From Pseudonocardia sp. DSM 110487 (GTDB lineage Bacteria; Actinomycetota; Actinomycetes; Mycobacteriales; Pseudonocardiaceae), in assembly GCF_019468565.1 (NCBI RefSeq), contig NZ_CP080521.1, forward strand, positions 7,998,001-8,062,000: DNA of 64,000 nucleotides, given 5' to 3'. The position numbers were made by a program, and so were the translations under genes. Below, piece after piece: positions 8,365-16,884 of this stretch. The first letter of the stretch is position 1, and each line of letters starts with the position of its first letter. The notes under the pieces were generated by a model. The model ran no database searches, was not told the DNA's origin, and saw only the letters and a program-made list of their open reading frames with translations.

Positions 8365-9306
8365 ATGGTGATCCACACCGAGCACTCCGTCGCGGTGTCG
8401 GCGGCACCCGATGTGCTGTTCGACCTGATCGGCGACGTCACCCGGTGGCCGGCGATCTTCGGGCCGACGGTCCACGTCGAGCACATGCACCGCGCACCGG
8501 GAACGGAACGCTTCCAGCTCTGGGCGCTCGCGGGGGACGAGGTCAAGACCTGGGTCTCGCGCCGCACCCTCGACGGCGTCCGGCGGCACGTCACGTTCGA
8601 GCAGGAACGTACGCAGGCGCCGATCGCGTCCATGTCCGGCTCGTGGACCTTCCACCCGGCGGGCGGCGGCACCGAGGTCGTGCTCACGCACGACTTCACC
8701 GCCGTCGACGCGGCGCACGAGGACCGGCTCACCTCGATCGTCGACAGCAACAGCAACCGCGAGCTCGCCGCGCTCCGCAGGGTCGCCGAGATCGGGCATC
8801 CCGTCGCCGACGTCGTCGTGACCTTCGAGGACGAGATCCCGCTCGACGGTTCGGCGGAGGACGCCTACGTGTTCATCGACCGGTCCGACCTCTGGCCGCA
8901 GCGCCTCCCCCACGTGGCGCGGGTCCGCCTGCTGGACCCGCAGCCGGGCGTGCAGGACATGGAGATGGAGACGACCACGGCTGACGGCGGTACGCACACC
9001 ACGCGGTCGATCCGGCTGTGCTTCCCGTCCGACCGGATCGTCTACAAGCAGCTCGTCCCACCGGAGCTGCTGCTCGGGCACAGCGGGTCGTGGCACCTGC
9101 GCAAGGGCGAGGACGGTGACGTGGCGACCGCGCGGCACACGGTCGTCATCAACCCGGACGCGGTCGCGAAGGTCCTCGGCCCGGACCGCACGCTCGCCGA
9201 CGCCCGGGAGTTCGTGCGGGGCGCGCTGGGTGCGAACAGCCGGACGACCATGGCCCACGCGAGCGCCTACGCGGGGCAGCTCGCCGTACTGGGCGGGCCG
9301 TCTTGA
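8365..9306 (+). CDS. Didomain aromatase/cyclase
   Basis: This 313-residue protein consists of two START/SRPBCC (Bet v1-like) halves, about residues 1-150 and 155-313. The first half shows HSVAVSAAPDVLFDLIGDVTRWPAIFGP, the recurrent signature of type II PKS polyketide cyclases. Such didomain enzymes catalyse the first ring closure and aromatisation. In known clusters the didomain form often accompanies a ketoreductase, yet no ketoreductase is seen here. It is coupled to the next gene by a 4-bp overlap (TTGA). Confidence 0.93.
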   Translation: MVIHTEHSVAVSAAPDVLFDLIGDVTRWPAIFGPTVHVEHMHRAPGTERFQLWALAGDEVKTWVSRRTLDGVRRHVTFEQERTQAPIASMSGSWTFHPAGGGTEVVLTHDFTAVDAAHEDRLTSIVDSNSNRELAALRRVAEIGHPVADVVVTFEDEIPLDGSAEDAYVFIDRSDLWPQRLPHVARVRLLDPQPGVQDMEMETTTADGGTHTTRSIRLCFPSDRIVYKQLVPPELLLGHSGSWHLRKGEDGDVATARHTVVINPDAVAKVLGPDRTLADAREFVRGALGANSRTTMAHASAYAGQLAVLGGPS

Positions 9307-10220
9307 CGGCAACGGCCGCGGCGACCGAGCGGACCGTCGAGGTCGCCGACGGCGTCCACGCCTACCTGCAGGAACCCGGCGGGTGGTGCGTGAGCAACGC
9401 CGGGATCGTGGTGGGCGACGACGGGGCGGTCGTGATCGACACGCTGGCCACGGAGCGCCGCGCGGCCCTGCTCCGCACAACGGTCGACGAGCTGTGCCCC
9501 GCATCCCGCCGGATCGTCGTCAACACCCACCACCACGGCGACCACATCTTCGGCAACCACCTCTACGGGCCGGAGGCGACGATCGTCGCCCACGACGGGG
9601 CGCGCGCCGAGATGCGCGAGACCGGGCTGGCCCTCACCCGGCTGTGGCCGGACGTCGAATGGGGCGACGTGCGGGTGACGCTGCCGACCGTCACGTTCAC
9701 CGACCGGCTGGCCCTCACCGTCGGCGGCAGGCGGATCGAGCTGATCGGGGTGGCCCCGGCGCACACCACCAACGACGTGGTCGCGTGGATCCCCGACGAC
9801 CGGGTCCTGTTCGCCGGGGACGTCGCGCTCGCCGGCAGCACGCCGTTCACGCTGATGGGCTCGATCAGCGGCAGCATCGTCGCGGTCGAGCGGCTGCGCA
9901 GGATCGGCCCGCGCACGATCGTGTGCGGCCACGGTCCCGTCGCTGGGCCCGAGGTGCTCGACGAGACGATCGAGTACCTGCGCTGGATCCAGAGGCTCGC
10001 CGACGCGGGAGTGCGGAAGGGCCGGACGCCGCTCGAGGTCGCCCGCGACGCCGACGGGCGGTTCTCGCACCTGCTGGACCCCGAGCGGATCGTCGGCAAC
10101 CTCCACCGGGCGTACGCCGAGATCGAGGGCGGACCACCGGCCCGGCCGCTCGACGTGATCGGGATCTTCGGGGAGATGGTCGAGTTCAACGAGGGACGGC
10201 TGCCCACATGTCTCGCATGA
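9303..10220 (+). CDS. Metallo-beta-lactamase-fold hydrolase
   Basis: This 305-residue protein has the dinuclear zinc motif HHHGDH at residues 76-81 (His76, His78, Asp80, His81), with later ligand candidates in PAHTTND, FAGDVAL and VCGHGPVAG. It starts at a TTG overlapping the cyclase stop. MBL-fold thioesterases release polyketides from carrier proteins in several aromatic pathways, so release or hydrolytic tailoring of the product is a reasonable guess (inference). A detoxifying lactonase role for the product is the alternative. Confidence 0.85.
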   Translation: MTATAAATERTVEVADGVHAYLQEPGGWCVSNAGIVVGDDGAVVIDTLATERRAALLRTTVDELCPASRRIVVNTHHHGDHIFGNHLYGPEATIVAHDGARAEMRETGLALTRLWPDVEWGDVRVTLPTVTFTDRLALTVGGRRIELIGVAPAHTTNDVVAWIPDDRVLFAGDVALAGSTPFTLMGSISGSIVAVERLRRIGPRTIVCGHGPVAGPEVLDETIEYLRWIQRLADAGVRKGRTPLEVARDADGRFSHLLDPERIVGNLHRAYAEIEGGPPARPLDVIGIFGEMVEFNEGRLPTCLA

Positions 10221-10702
10221 CGTCCCTCGCCGTCGAGCCGGCCCTGTTCCGCGACGCGATGGCACGCTTCCCGTCCGGGGTGGTCGTCGCCACCACCCGC
10301 GACGATGCGGGCGAGGCGCACGGCTTCACCGCCAGCTCGTTCTGCTCGGTCTCGGCCGACCCGCCGCTCGTGCTCCTGTGCCTCGCGATCTCGGCCACCT
10401 GCCACCCGGTCTTCGCCCGGTGCCGCCGCTTCGCGATCAGCATCCTGCACGCCGGGCAGGTCGAGCACGCCGTCCGGTTCGCGACGAAGGGCGCGCCGAA
10501 GTTCACGGACCTCGACCTCACGAGCACCGTGAACGGCCAACCCGCGCTCACCGGCGCACTCGTGACGCTCGACTGCGCCGTGGAGGACCGGCATCGGGCA
10601 GGCGACCACACGATCATCGTCGGACACGTGCAGCACGTCGTGCTCGGCGACGACCGGCCGGTCACCGTCTACCACGGCAGGGCGTTCCACACGCTGCCAT
10701 GA
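10208..10702 (+). CDS. Flavin reductase (HpaC/ActVB-like)
   Basis: This 164-residue protein has the flavin-reductase-like split-barrel domain: FRDAMARFPSGVVVATTRDD, then GFTASSFCSVSADPPLVLLCL, a central FAISILHAGQ and a C-terminal HTIIVGHVQHV block. Family members reduce FMN or FAD with NAD(P)H for a partner monooxygenase, as ActVB does in actinorhodin synthesis. The Baeyer-Villiger enzyme reduces its own FAD, so a second, two-component oxygenase may exist elsewhere. The ATG at 10208 is chosen because of GAGGGA upstream; a later ATG forms an ATGA with the MBL stop. Confidence 0.88.
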   Translation: MSRMTSLAVEPALFRDAMARFPSGVVVATTRDDAGEAHGFTASSFCSVSADPPLVLLCLAISATCHPVFARCRRFAISILHAGQVEHAVRFATKGAPKFTDLDLTSTVNGQPALTGALVTLDCAVEDRHRAGDHTIIVGHVQHVVLGDDRPVTVYHGRAFHTLP

Positions 10703-10708
10703 CGCGAG

Positions 10709-10732
10709 CCGGGCCCGCTGGGCACGGGCCGG
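10709..10732. terminator. GC hairpin between convergent units
   Basis: CCGGGCCCG and CGGGCCGG form a stem with one bulge and a 7-nt loop just after the flavin reductase stop and before the stop of the convergent serine hydrolase. There is no T tract, so it is a factor-dependent or structural terminator candidate only. Confidence 0.4.
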
Positions 10733-10751
10733 CCGGGGTCCTGACGGATCG

Positions 10752-11855
10752 TCATGAGGGCTGCGAGCGGACGCGCTCAAGGATGCCGAGCGTCAGTCCC
10801 GTCGCCATGTCCTCGAGGTTCCAGCCTGGTTCCCGGTAGGCGTGGTTGCTGACCCAGAACGTCATCACGGCGTCGTCCGGGGAGTCGTCGACGGATCGCG
10901 CGTAGGTCGCGAGCGCCCAGTCGTTGCCCCCGTCGTGAAATGCGATCCGCCCGTCCTCCGCGTCGACGATGCCCCAGCCGTACGCGTACGACTCGGCGGA
11001 GTCAGGGACGGGAACGCTCGGGGCGAAGAGCTTCGCCCGCGCGCTCGCCGAGAGAACGGTGTCGCCGGTGAGAGCACGGTGCCAGCGGAACATGTCGCGT
11101 GCGGTGGACAGGAGGCCGCCGTTGCCGCGCAGGTTCCAGTACGGGCCGTCCGCTGCCCACGGCCGCTCGTCCGGCCGGCCGCGGCTCGCGCCGCCGGCGT
11201 CGTACTCAACGGCCACCTGGTCGCGTTCCCATCGGGGCAGCACGTATCCGGTGCTCGTCATGCCTGCCGGGGCGAACAGGTACCTCGCCATGAACTGCTC
11301 GTAGCCGAGCCCGGAGACCTTCTCGACGATTGCGGCGAGCACGCTGTAGCCGACGTTGGAGTAGCGGAACTCCGCCCCCGGAGCCGACAGCGGCGTCGAG
11401 GCCAGCGCCTCGGCCAGCATGGCGTCGCGGGACAGCACCGCGTAGTCGTCACCGAGCGCTTCCACGAGGCCCGCCGTGTGCGTGAGCAGGTGGTGCAGGG
11501 TGATCCCCCGCTTGTCGCCGGGAACCGGCCCGAGATGGGTGCTGATCGGATCGGTCACCCGCAGCTCGCCCGTCATCTCCAGCTTCAGGATCGCGGCCGC
11601 GGTGAACTGCTTGCTGATCGACATGACGTCGTACGCGGTGTCGCAGGTCGCCGCGATCCGCTCCTCGCGATCCGCCATGCCGAAGCCCTCGCAGTGGACG
11701 ATCCGTTCACCGCGCCCGGCGACGACCGTGCCGCCGGGGCCGTCCGGCAACGTCTGGGAGAGGAACTCGGCGACGGGTTCGCGCGAAGGCTCCGGGGAGC
11801 ACGCGGCCATCGCCAGCACGACCACCAGCGGCACACCGATGCGGATCCGGCGCAT
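10752..11855 (-). CDS. Serine hydrolase lipoprotein, beta-lactamase (class C/DD-peptidase) family
   Basis: This 367-residue protein begins with a lipoprotein-type signal (MRRIRIG, hydrophobic run, MAAC lipobox near residue 19). It is therefore predicted to be exported and lipid-anchored. The active-site SxxK is in SISKQF, the YxN motif is YSNVGYS, and HDGG replaces the KTG block, all as in the penicillin-binding/esterase group Beta-lactamase (Pfam). The substrate may be a cell-wall peptide or an ester. It converges on the polyketide operon and is transcribed alone; the relation to polyketide export or activation is not shown. Confidence 0.85.
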   Translation of the reverse strand: MRRIRIGVPLVVVLAMAACSPEPSREPVAEFLSQTLPDGPGGTVVAGRGERIVHCEGFGMADREERIAATCDTAYDVMSISKQFTAAAILKLEMTGELRVTDPISTHLGPVPGDKRGITLHHLLTHTAGLVEALGDDYAVLSRDAMLAEALASTPLSAPGAEFRYSNVGYSVLAAIVEKVSGLGYEQFMARYLFAPAGMTSTGYVLPRWERDQVAVEYDAGGASRGRPDERPWAADGPYWNLRGNGGLLSTARDMFRWHRALTGDTVLSASARAKLFAPSVPVPDSAESYAYGWGIVDAEDGRIAFHDGGNDWALATYARSVDDSPDDAVMTFWVSNHAYREPGWNLEDMATGLTLGILERVRSQPS

Positions 11856-11988
11856 GTGACCTCCAGTTGCGGTTCATCGAGGGGTCACACGCTGACCGGC
11901 ATGCTCGAACTCGATCAATACGTTCGCGTGTTCGGGTTCGTGCGGAACGCCGTACGGCCAGCTCAGCGCCCTCACCACCGGAGCGACC

Positions 11989-12456
11989 ATGACGACCGCA
12001 CCACCGGCCAGCACACCGCCGTCGCCGGCAGCGGCCACGGACGAAGCCGCGTTCGTCGCCGAACTACGACGGCTCAAGGCCTGGTCCGGACGCAGCTTCC
12101 GACAACTCGAACGCCAGGCGGCCGCCGCAGGCGACGCACTGCCCGCCTCAACCACCGCCACCATGCTCGGCAAGCACCGGCTCCCCCGCGAGGAACTCCT
12201 CGTCGCATTCGTCCGAGCCTGCGGCCTCGGCGAGGACGAGATGCGGCCATGGCTGGCCACCCGCGCAAGGCTCGCCGGCGGGACACCGGCCACTCCGACC
12301 GCTCCGGCCGCTCCGGCCATGCGGTCGTTCCGTTGGCGGCCGGCCCTCACGGCGGTGGCCGCGCTGGCCATCGCCTTCGCCTGCGGGGCAACGCTCACCG
12401 CGGGTCTCGCCGACGGTTCGAGCGACGAACAGGAAACCGTGCAGCTCACACCGTGA
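11989..12456 (+). CDS. HTH-domain membrane protein
   Basis: This 155-residue protein has an N-terminal helix-turn-helix module (AAFVAELRRLKAWSGRSFRQLERQA, then STTATMLGKHRLPREELLVAFVRACGLGE) of the kind common in actinobacterial XRE-like proteins. A Pro/Ala linker leads to a single transmembrane segment near residues 118-140 (ALTAVAALAIAFACGATLTAGL) and a short acidic tail. This suggests a membrane-tethered DNA-binding or scaffold protein. It has a GGAGCG ribosome site and stands alone upstream of the MFS/TetR operon. Target genes are unknown. Confidence 0.75.
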   Translation: MTTAPPASTPPSPAAATDEAAFVAELRRLKAWSGRSFRQLERQAAAAGDALPASTTATMLGKHRLPREELLVAFVRACGLGEDEMRPWLATRARLAGGTPATPTAPAAPAMRSFRWRPALTAVAALAIAFACGATLTAGLADGSSDEQETVQLTP

Positions 12457-12532
12457 CCGACACCGTGTCGGTCGACGGCCGTCAGGGCTCGCGGGAGCGG
12501 TGATCGACCGAGATCCGGGACCACGCCGGAAA

Positions 12533-12573
12533 GTAGTTGAACTATGGTACAACTAGTACGATGGTTCAACTAC
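12533..12573. promoter_or_regulatory. Operator of the MFS/TetR operon
   Basis: GTAGTTGAAC and GTTCAACTAC form a perfect 10-bp inverted repeat with a 21-bp spacer. Inside it TAGTTG-N10-CAACTA makes a second dyad, so two overlapping operators seem present. It ends 19 bp before the MFS start. The TetR-family protein encoded at the operon's end is the likely ligand. Confidence 0.7.
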
Positions 12574-12592
12574 CTTGAACGGAGGCCCGTCG

Positions 12593-14128
12593 ATGCCCAC
12601 TCCCACCCGTCAACGCGCCGGCACGAGACAGTGGGTCGGCCTCTCGGTAGTGGCACTGCCGACGGCATTGCTCGGTCTCGACGTGACGGTGATGTACCTC
12701 GCGCTCCCCGAACTGTCGCTCGACCTGCGGCCCAGCAGCGTCGAGGCACTGTGGATCATGGATGCGTACGGGTTCATGATCGCGGGCTGGCTGATCACGA
12801 TGGGCACGCTCGGCGATCGGATCGGTCGACGCAGGCTGCTGATGATCGGGGCCGCCGCGTTCGGGGTCGCCTCGATCGCGGCGGCGTTCTCCACCTCGGC
12901 GGCCATGCTCATCGCCGCCCGAGCCGCGCTCGGAGTAGCGGGGGCGACCTTGATGCCCTCGACGCTGGCGCTGATCAGCAACATGTTCACCGACGCCCGT
13001 CAGCGCGCCTTCGCGATCGGGGTCTGGGCGACCATGTTCGCCCTCGGCATGGCCGTCGGACCGCTGGTCGGTGGAGCGCTCCTGGAGCGCTTCTGGTGGG
13101 GATCGGCGTTCCTCGTCGCGATCCCGATCGTGCTCATCGTCGTCGTCGCGGCCCCACTCCTGCTTCCCGAGTACCGCGACCCCGACAGCGGTCGTCTCGA
13201 CCTCGCCAGCGTCGTCCTGTCGCTTTCCGCGATCCTGCCGGTGATCTACGCGATCAAGCACGGTGCCGTCGAAGGTCTCGACGCCCCGACCCTGACCGCC
13301 GCCGTCGTGGGCGTGCTGTTCGCCGTGCTGTTCGTCCGGCGGCAGAACCACCTCACCGACCCCCTGCTGGACCTCCGCCTGTTCGCCACCCCCACCTTCA
13401 GCGCCGCCCTCGCGATCCTGCTGGTCGGGCTCGTCGGGGTGGGCGGCGCGATGTTCCTCGTCACCCAGCACCTGCAGCTGGTCGAGCAGCTCTCCCCCCT
13501 GCACGCAGGCCTCTGGATGGGCCCACCGGCGCTGATGATGTTCGTCGCCGCGATCGGGGCGCCGCTGCTGGCGCGCCGGATCCGGCCCGGTCGCATCGTC
13601 GCGGGCACCTTGGCCCTGTCCGCGGTCGGCTACGCCCTGCTCGCGGCTGTGGACGGCCCAGGCAGCATTGCCCTCGTCGTCATCGGCTTCGGCCTTGGCT
13701 ACCTCGGCCTCGGCGCGATCGCCGCCCTCGGCACCGACCTCGTGGTCGGGAGCGCTCCCCCCAACAAGGCGGGCTCGGCATCGGCGCTGTCCGAGACCGT
13801 GCAGGAACTCGGCCTCGCGATCGGCGTGGCCGTACTCGGCAGCCTCGCCAACGCGATCTACCGCGCGGAGATGACGACCACGGCGCCGCACCCGGCGACC
13901 GCTCCGTACACGCAGAGCCTGTCCGACGCCGTCTCCGCCGGCGAACTGCCTGGCAGCCTCCTCGACGCCGCCCGGCAGGCCCAGACCACCGGGCTGAACG
14001 CCACCGCCTTCGTCACGGCTGCGACGATCCTGGTCCTCGCCGTGCTCTCCGCGGTCATGCTCCGAGCGGTCCCGACCATCGGCGGCAACGACGAGGCAGC
14101 CGACCCTGCCGACCTCCCGGCACCCTGA
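12593..14128 (+). CDS. MFS drug exporter, DHA2 family (SmvA/EmrB-like)
   Basis: This 511-residue integral membrane protein has about 14 hydrophobic segments. The motif LDVTVMYLALPELSLDL in the first helix and TLGDRIGRRRLL between helices 2 and 3 mark the proton-driven DHA2 drug exporters, closest in pattern to SmvA. The ATG at 12593 is chosen for GGAGG seven bases upstream; an in-frame TTG 18 nt earlier contains that site. It is followed by a TetR gene and preceded by a TetR-type operator, the usual layout of an inducible efflux pump. Export of the polyketide made 2 kb away is possible but not shown. Confidence 0.9.
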   Translation: MPTPTRQRAGTRQWVGLSVVALPTALLGLDVTVMYLALPELSLDLRPSSVEALWIMDAYGFMIAGWLITMGTLGDRIGRRRLLMIGAAAFGVASIAAAFSTSAAMLIAARAALGVAGATLMPSTLALISNMFTDARQRAFAIGVWATMFALGMAVGPLVGGALLERFWWGSAFLVAIPIVLIVVVAAPLLLPEYRDPDSGRLDLASVVLSLSAILPVIYAIKHGAVEGLDAPTLTAAVVGVLFAVLFVRRQNHLTDPLLDLRLFATPTFSAALAILLVGLVGVGGAMFLVTQHLQLVEQLSPLHAGLWMGPPALMMFVAAIGAPLLARRIRPGRIVAGTLALSAVGYALLAAVDGPGSIALVVIGFGLGYLGLGAIAALGTDLVVGSAPPNKAGSASALSETVQELGLAIGVAVLGSLANAIYRAEMTTTAPHPATAPYTQSLSDAVSAGELPGSLLDAARQAQTTGLNATAFVTAATILVLAVLSAVMLRAVPTIGGNDEAADPADLPAP

Positions 14129-14151
14129 CCCCGGCGATACGGTGGCGGTCG

Positions 14152-14751
14152 ATGACCGAAGTGCGCAGGCTCGACGACCGCGGAGAGGATCCGGAAGTCC
14201 TCTCCGACGGTCGGCGCGCCCGCGGCGTCCGCCGCCGCGCCGAGCTCATCGGCGCGACGCTGCGGATCGTCGAACGCGACGGCGCGGCCGGAGTCACGCA
14301 CCGGACCGTCGCCAAGGAGGCCGGCGCACCCACCAGCCTCGCCACGTACTACTTCGCCACCCTCGACGACCTGCTGATCGCGGCCCTCACCGACGTCGGC
14401 GAGCACTACGAACGCGCCCTGCGCGAGATCCTCGACCGGGGCGGCGACGAACTCGGAGAACTCGCCCGACTCGTCGCGGCAGCCGCAACCGACCCCGGAC
14501 GCCGCCGGGCACTCGCCGAACGCGAGCTCTCCACCCTCGCCGCTCGCCGGCCCGCGCTCCGCGGACTCGCACACGGCTGGCGGCGACAGGTCGCCGACAT
14601 CGGCCGCCTCCACACCACCGATCCCACGGCGATCGACGCTCTCGTCGCGGCCGTGGACGGTCTCTGCGCCTCGGTCCTGCTCTCCGAGACGCCGCCCGAT
14701 GTGAACCGGCTCCGGTCGGTGCTGGCGCGCATCGTGGGAGCGGACGACTGA
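14152..14751 (+). CDS. TetR-family regulator
   Basis: This 199-residue protein has a TetR_N helix-turn-helix at about residues 25-75 (RAELIGATLRIVERDGAAGVTHRTVAKEAGAPTSLATYYFATLDDLL), followed by an all-helical ligand domain. It lies 23 nt after the exporter gene and is probably cotranscribed with it, giving feedback repression through the inverted repeat upstream of the exporter. The ATG at 14152 is the best start; upstream sequence in this frame runs through the exporter gene and is not coding. Confidence 0.88.
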   Translation: MTEVRRLDDRGEDPEVLSDGRRARGVRRRAELIGATLRIVERDGAAGVTHRTVAKEAGAPTSLATYYFATLDDLLIAALTDVGEHYERALREILDRGGDELGELARLVAAAATDPGRRRALAERELSTLAARRPALRGLAHGWRRQVADIGRLHTTDPTAIDALVAAVDGLCASVLLSETPPDVNRLRSVLARIVGADD

Positions 14752-14769
14752 CGTGAGCGGTCCCGCGGG

Positions 14770-15015
14770 CTACCGCGATGGATCAGGAAGATGCACGATC
14801 GCCAGGTCGTCGCTGCCGAGGTCGAGCGGGATCTCGACGTCGGGCCACCACACCACGACGATGCGGGTGCGGGCACCTTCGGGTGTGCCGTAGTGGTGCA
14901 CCTCGCTCAGGATGCCGCTGAGCCCGTGCCCGCCCGCCCGCTCGATGACGATCGGCTTGCCTCGGTGGCCCGAGTGGAGCTCACCCAGGAAGATCGTTCT
15001 GGGTTCGTTGTTCAC
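14770..15015 (-). CDS. Small hypothetical protein
   Basis: This 81-residue protein starts at GTG with GGGGACGG upstream and reads MNNEPRTIFLGELHSGHRGKPIVIERAGG, then a VVVWWPDVEIPLDLGSDDLAIVHLPD tail. The sequence is beta-rich, soluble and lacks a recognised domain; I do not know the family. It stands alone between the TetR gene (convergent) and a MarR gene. An inverted repeat lies about 40 bp upstream and may regulate it. Confidence 0.5.
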   Translation of the reverse strand: MNNEPRTIFLGELHSGHRGKPIVIERAGGHGLSGILSEVHHYGTPEGARTRIVVVWWPDVEIPLDLGSDDLAIVHLPDPSR

Positions 15016-15053
15016 CCGTCCCCGACCCGTTCGCTGCCGACGTGAGTGCCGTC

Positions 15054-15073
15054 GTTCACCCTACCGGGTGAAC
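15054..15073. promoter_or_regulatory. Perfect inverted repeat upstream of small ORF
   Basis: GTTCACCC-TACC-GGGTGAAC is a perfect 8-bp dyad in the 157-bp spacer between the small hypothetical gene and the MarR stop codon. It fits an operator for the leftward small gene; without a T run it is a poor terminator. Confidence 0.5.
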
Positions 15074-15172
15074 ACACCTCTGATGTGTGTAGCCGCTGCA
15101 CACCGTGCCTGCGGCGATCTCGGGCACACCGGATGGCGGCAACCTAGTGCGTGATCGCGCCGATCTTCGGCG

Positions 15173-15640
15173 TCAGCCGTCGTTGTCGGGGAGACGGTCG
15201 AGCACCCGTTCGAGCGCGAGACCGATGACGTCGATCTCGGCGTCGGCGAGCGCGTCGAAGAAGTGGCGCCGCACGGCAGCGACGTGGGCGGGTGCGGCGG
15301 CGACGATGGCGGCTCGGCCCGCGTCGGTGAGGCGGACCATCGAACCGCGCGCGTCCTCGCTGCATTCCTCACGGGCGACCAGGCCGCGCTTCTCCATCCG
15401 GGTGACCTGGTGGGAGATCCGGCTGCGCTCCCAGCCGATCGTCCGACCGAGGTCACGCGCCCGCAGCACCCCGCCCTGCGCCTCGGAGAGCGGCACCAGG
15501 AGGGCGTAGTCCGCCCCGGACAGACCCGACTCCCGGATCAGGCCACGCTCCAGCACCGCACTCAACCGCTGCTGCACACCGACGATCCCGCGCCAGACGC
15601 GTGCCTCCCGCTCGTCGAGCCAGCGCACCTCCTCCTCCAT
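15173..15640 (-). CDS. MarR-family regulator
   Basis: This 155-residue winged-helix protein shows the MarR layout: helical N-terminus, recognition region ARDLGRTIGWERSRISHQVTRMEKRGLVAREE, and the wing DARGSMVRLTDAGRAAI near residues 100-115. It is divergently transcribed from an LLM-class oxidoreductase, and a MarR-type palindrome covers that gene's promoter. It therefore probably represses the oxidoreductase until a small phenolic or reactive ligand binds (inference). Confidence 0.9.
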   Translation of the reverse strand: MEEEVRWLDEREARVWRGIVGVQQRLSAVLERGLIRESGLSGADYALLVPLSEAQGGVLRARDLGRTIGWERSRISHQVTRMEKRGLVAREECSEDARGSMVRLTDAGRAAIVAAAPAHVAAVRRHFFDALADAEIDVIGLALERVLDRLPDNDG

Positions 15641-15662
15641 GAGCAGGACCCTACCAGGGAAG

Positions 15663-15705
15663 TTGACGTGTCATCCGAAGCCGAGTAAATGTAGATGCAT
15701 CAACA
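15663..15705 (+). promoter_or_regulatory. Promoter of the LLM gene with MarR palindrome
   Basis: TTGACG and TAAATG, 17 bp apart, form a plausible sigma-70-type promoter facing the LLM gene. The near-perfect palindrome TGTAGATGCATCAACA (14 of 16 symmetric positions, core GATGCATC) overlaps the -10 box, where bound MarR would block transcription. Confidence 0.55.
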
Positions 15706-15785
15706 AGAAGGTCGTGCTCGCCGGTTCCGTGGCGTGGGGTCGCTTCGGTCCGTACCCATTCGCCTGACCCAACCAGGAGCATCAG

Positions 15786-16820
15786 ATGACCGACCTCATT
15801 CTCGGGCTCGACACCTTCGGCGACGTGCCGGAGGACGACTCCGGCACCCTCGTCTCCCACGCCGAGGCGATCCGGCAGGTCGTCGCGGAGGCGACCCTCG
15901 CCGACGAGCTCGGCGTCGACGCCATCGCCCTCGGCGAGCACCACCGGCCGGAGTTCGCGATATCGACACCCGAGACCGTGCTCGCCGGCATCGCGGCCCG
16001 CACCTCCCGCATCCGGCTCGGCTCCGGCGTCACCGTGCTCAGCTCCGACGACCCGGTGCGCGTCTTCGAGCGCTTCGCCACCGTCGACGCGATCTCGGGA
16101 GGCCGGGCCGAGGTGATACTCGGGCGCGGCTCGTTCACCGAGTCGTTCCCGCTGTTCGGCTACGACCTGGCCGACTACGAGGTGCTCTTCGAGGAGAAGC
16201 TCGAGCTGTTCGTCCAGCTCCTCGACGAGAAGCCCGTCACGTGGAGCGGCACCACCCGCGCTGCCCTCGACGACGCCGACGTGTACCCCAAGACCGACTC
16301 AGGGCGCCTCACCACCTGGGTCGGCGTGGGCGGCTCGCCCCAGTCGATCGTGCGGACCGCCCGGTACGGCCTGCCGCTCATGCTCGCCATCATCGGCGGC
16401 CCGCCCGAGCGCTTCACCCCGCTCATCGAGCTCTACCGGCGCGCCACCGACCGGCTCGGCACCGCCACGTGGCCGATCGGCATGCACTCGCCGGGCTTCG
16501 TCGCCGACACCGACGACGAGGCCAAGGAACTCTACTACCCGCGCTACAAGGTCGTCCGCGACCGCATCGGCGCGCTGCGCGGCTGGCCACCCGTCCGGCG
16601 CGAGGAGTTCGAGGCGGAGATCGAGGGCGGTTCGATGTACGTCGGCTCACCCGACACCGTCGCCCGCAAGATCGCCCGCACCGTCAGCGCACTCGGCGTC
16701 GGCCGCTTCGACCTGCTCTACACCTCGGGTTCCCAGTCGATCAGCGCCCGATCGCGCGCGGTCGAGCTCTACGGCACCAAGGTCATCCCCATGGTCCGTG
16801 ACATCCTCTCGGCAACCTGA
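15786..16820 (+). CDS. LLM-class flavin-dependent oxidoreductase
   Basis: This 344-residue TIM-barrel protein belongs to the bacterial luciferase superfamily: ATLADELGVDAIALGEHHRPEF in the second strand-helix unit, RTSRIRLGSGVTVLSSDDPVRVFE, and the flavin phosphate region ISGGRAEVILGRGSFTES. These proteins use FMN or F420; the FMN-type pattern is more likely here. The substrate is unknown. It is transcribed away from the MarR gene, with which it forms a regulator-target pair. Confidence 0.88.
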   Translation: MTDLILGLDTFGDVPEDDSGTLVSHAEAIRQVVAEATLADELGVDAIALGEHHRPEFAISTPETVLAGIAARTSRIRLGSGVTVLSSDDPVRVFERFATVDAISGGRAEVILGRGSFTESFPLFGYDLADYEVLFEEKLELFVQLLDEKPVTWSGTTRAALDDADVYPKTDSGRLTTWVGVGGSPQSIVRTARYGLPLMLAIIGGPPERFTPLIELYRRATDRLGTATWPIGMHSPGFVADTDDEAKELYYPRYKVVRDRIGALRGWPPVRREEFEAEIEGGSMYVGSPDTVARKIARTVSALGVGRFDLLYTSGSQSISARSRAVELYGTKVIPMVRDILSAT

Positions 16821-16884
16821 CGACACGATCGGCGCCCCCGGGGGCCGGGAAGGTCGGCACCGTGCTCGGCCGCCTCGCCGTCGG

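Noticed and set aside
12544..14128. Long open frame upstream of the TetR gene
   Set aside because: It is a shadow of the MFS gene with Arg/Pro-rich low-complexity translation; TetR begins at 14152.
16833..16850. Short GGCGCCCCC/GGGGGCCG hairpin as terminator
   Set aside because: Stem is imperfect and no T run follows; evidence too weak to list.
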